DNA from: an uncultured Collinsella sp.
GTDB taxonomy: Bacteria; Actinomycetota; Coriobacteriia; Coriobacteriales; Coriobacteriaceae
Direction of reading: 5' to 3'
DNA length: 14,382 nucleotides
Assembly (NCBI GenBank): GCA_902489955.1
Contig: CABUBY010000041.1
Location: forward strand, 1 to 14,382
Within the stretch, counting starts at the first letter, position 1; each line of letters begins with the position of its first letter. The notes under the pieces are model-generated. The model saw only the letters and a program-made list of their open reading frames with translations. It ran no database searches and was not told the DNA's origin. Shown here one piece after another: positions 14,263 through 14,382 of the stretch. The position numbers were made by a program, and so were the translations under genes.

Positions 14263-14309
14263 GCCCGCGGACAGTTGCCTATCAAACTGTCCGCGGGCCT
14301 TTGCTTTTT
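14263..14309 (+). terminator. Strong intrinsic terminator of the HIT-gntP operon
   Basis: A perfect 14-bp stem, GCCCGCGGACAGTT (14263-14276) with AACTGTCCGCGGGC (14285-14298), has an 8-base loop and is followed by CTTTGCTTTTT. It begins 36 bases after the gntP stop. Confidence 0.93.
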
Positions 14310-14342
14310 ATACCAACGGCATGTCGCACCCGTCCCCCCATA

Positions 14343-14382
14343 AGTTGCGGTGGAATAGTTCCTGTTTTTGCTGCTGAAGGCT
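14343..14382 (+). repeat. Hairpin repeat element, copy 3 (diverged, cut by window end)
   Basis: AGTTGCGGTGGAATAGTTCC then TGTTTTTGCTG follows the left half of copies 1 and 2, with substitutions in the GAAATACGGA part. The right arm lies beyond the window. All three copies have the same orientation and lie outside genes. Confidence 0.6.

Overview
The window looks like chromosomal DNA of a high-GC anaerobic gut actinobacterium. Gene content, codon use and a small recurring hairpin repeat (copies at 3338, 6254 and, cut off, 14343) suggest Coriobacteriia, most likely Collinsella. That placement is an inference from pattern, not a database match.

Layout. (1) 2-3274: the end of kdpA, then kdpB and kdpC, a plus-strand operon for the ATP-driven K+ importer, closed by a hairpin repeat that also looks like a terminator. 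(2) 3522-5471: a stand-alone Fe-S/FMN/FAD oxidoreductase of the 2,4-dienoyl-CoA reductase type. (3) 5589-7301: a minus-strand pair, dhuD then dhuI, resembling the streptococcal enzymes that turn unsaturated-uronate products of glycosaminoglycans into 2-keto-3-deoxygluconate (KDG). A LacI-type palindrome lies upstream. (4) 7341-7881: a scar in which the C-terminal half of a GntR/FCD regulator (minus) is joined directly to the last ~56 codons of a gluconate permease (plus). (5) 7990-9768: an IlvD/Edd-family sugar-acid dehydratase with its own terminator. (6) 9871-11200: an array of imperfect dyads, an ORC1/Cdc6-like AAA ATPase (minus), and an exact 10-bp tandem repeat in front of it. (7) 11223-12174: a YczE-type membrane protein (minus) with a long structured leader ending in an intrinsic terminator just before the gene. 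(8) 12144-14309: a palindrome-rich control region, then a HIT-family hydrolase and an intact GntP-family transporter (plus) and a strong terminator.

How it fits together. DhuI/DhuD and the dehydratase would all deliver KDG, from unsaturated uronates and from aldonates respectively. The GntP transporter would bring in a sugar acid. An 18-base sequence centred on GTGAACGTTCAC occurs upstream of both dhuD and the HIT-gntP operon, in inverted orientation. This ties the two units into one putative regulon although they lie 5 kb apart. KDG kinase, KDPG aldolase and the cognate LacI-family repressor are not in the window.

The most unusual items are the regulator/permease scar, the shared operator, the twin ACGAAA-NCGN-TTTCGT palindromes (one extended to a 34-bp inverted repeat), the terminator-bearing leader of the YczE-like gene, and the helical-phase 10-bp repeats before the AAA ATPase.
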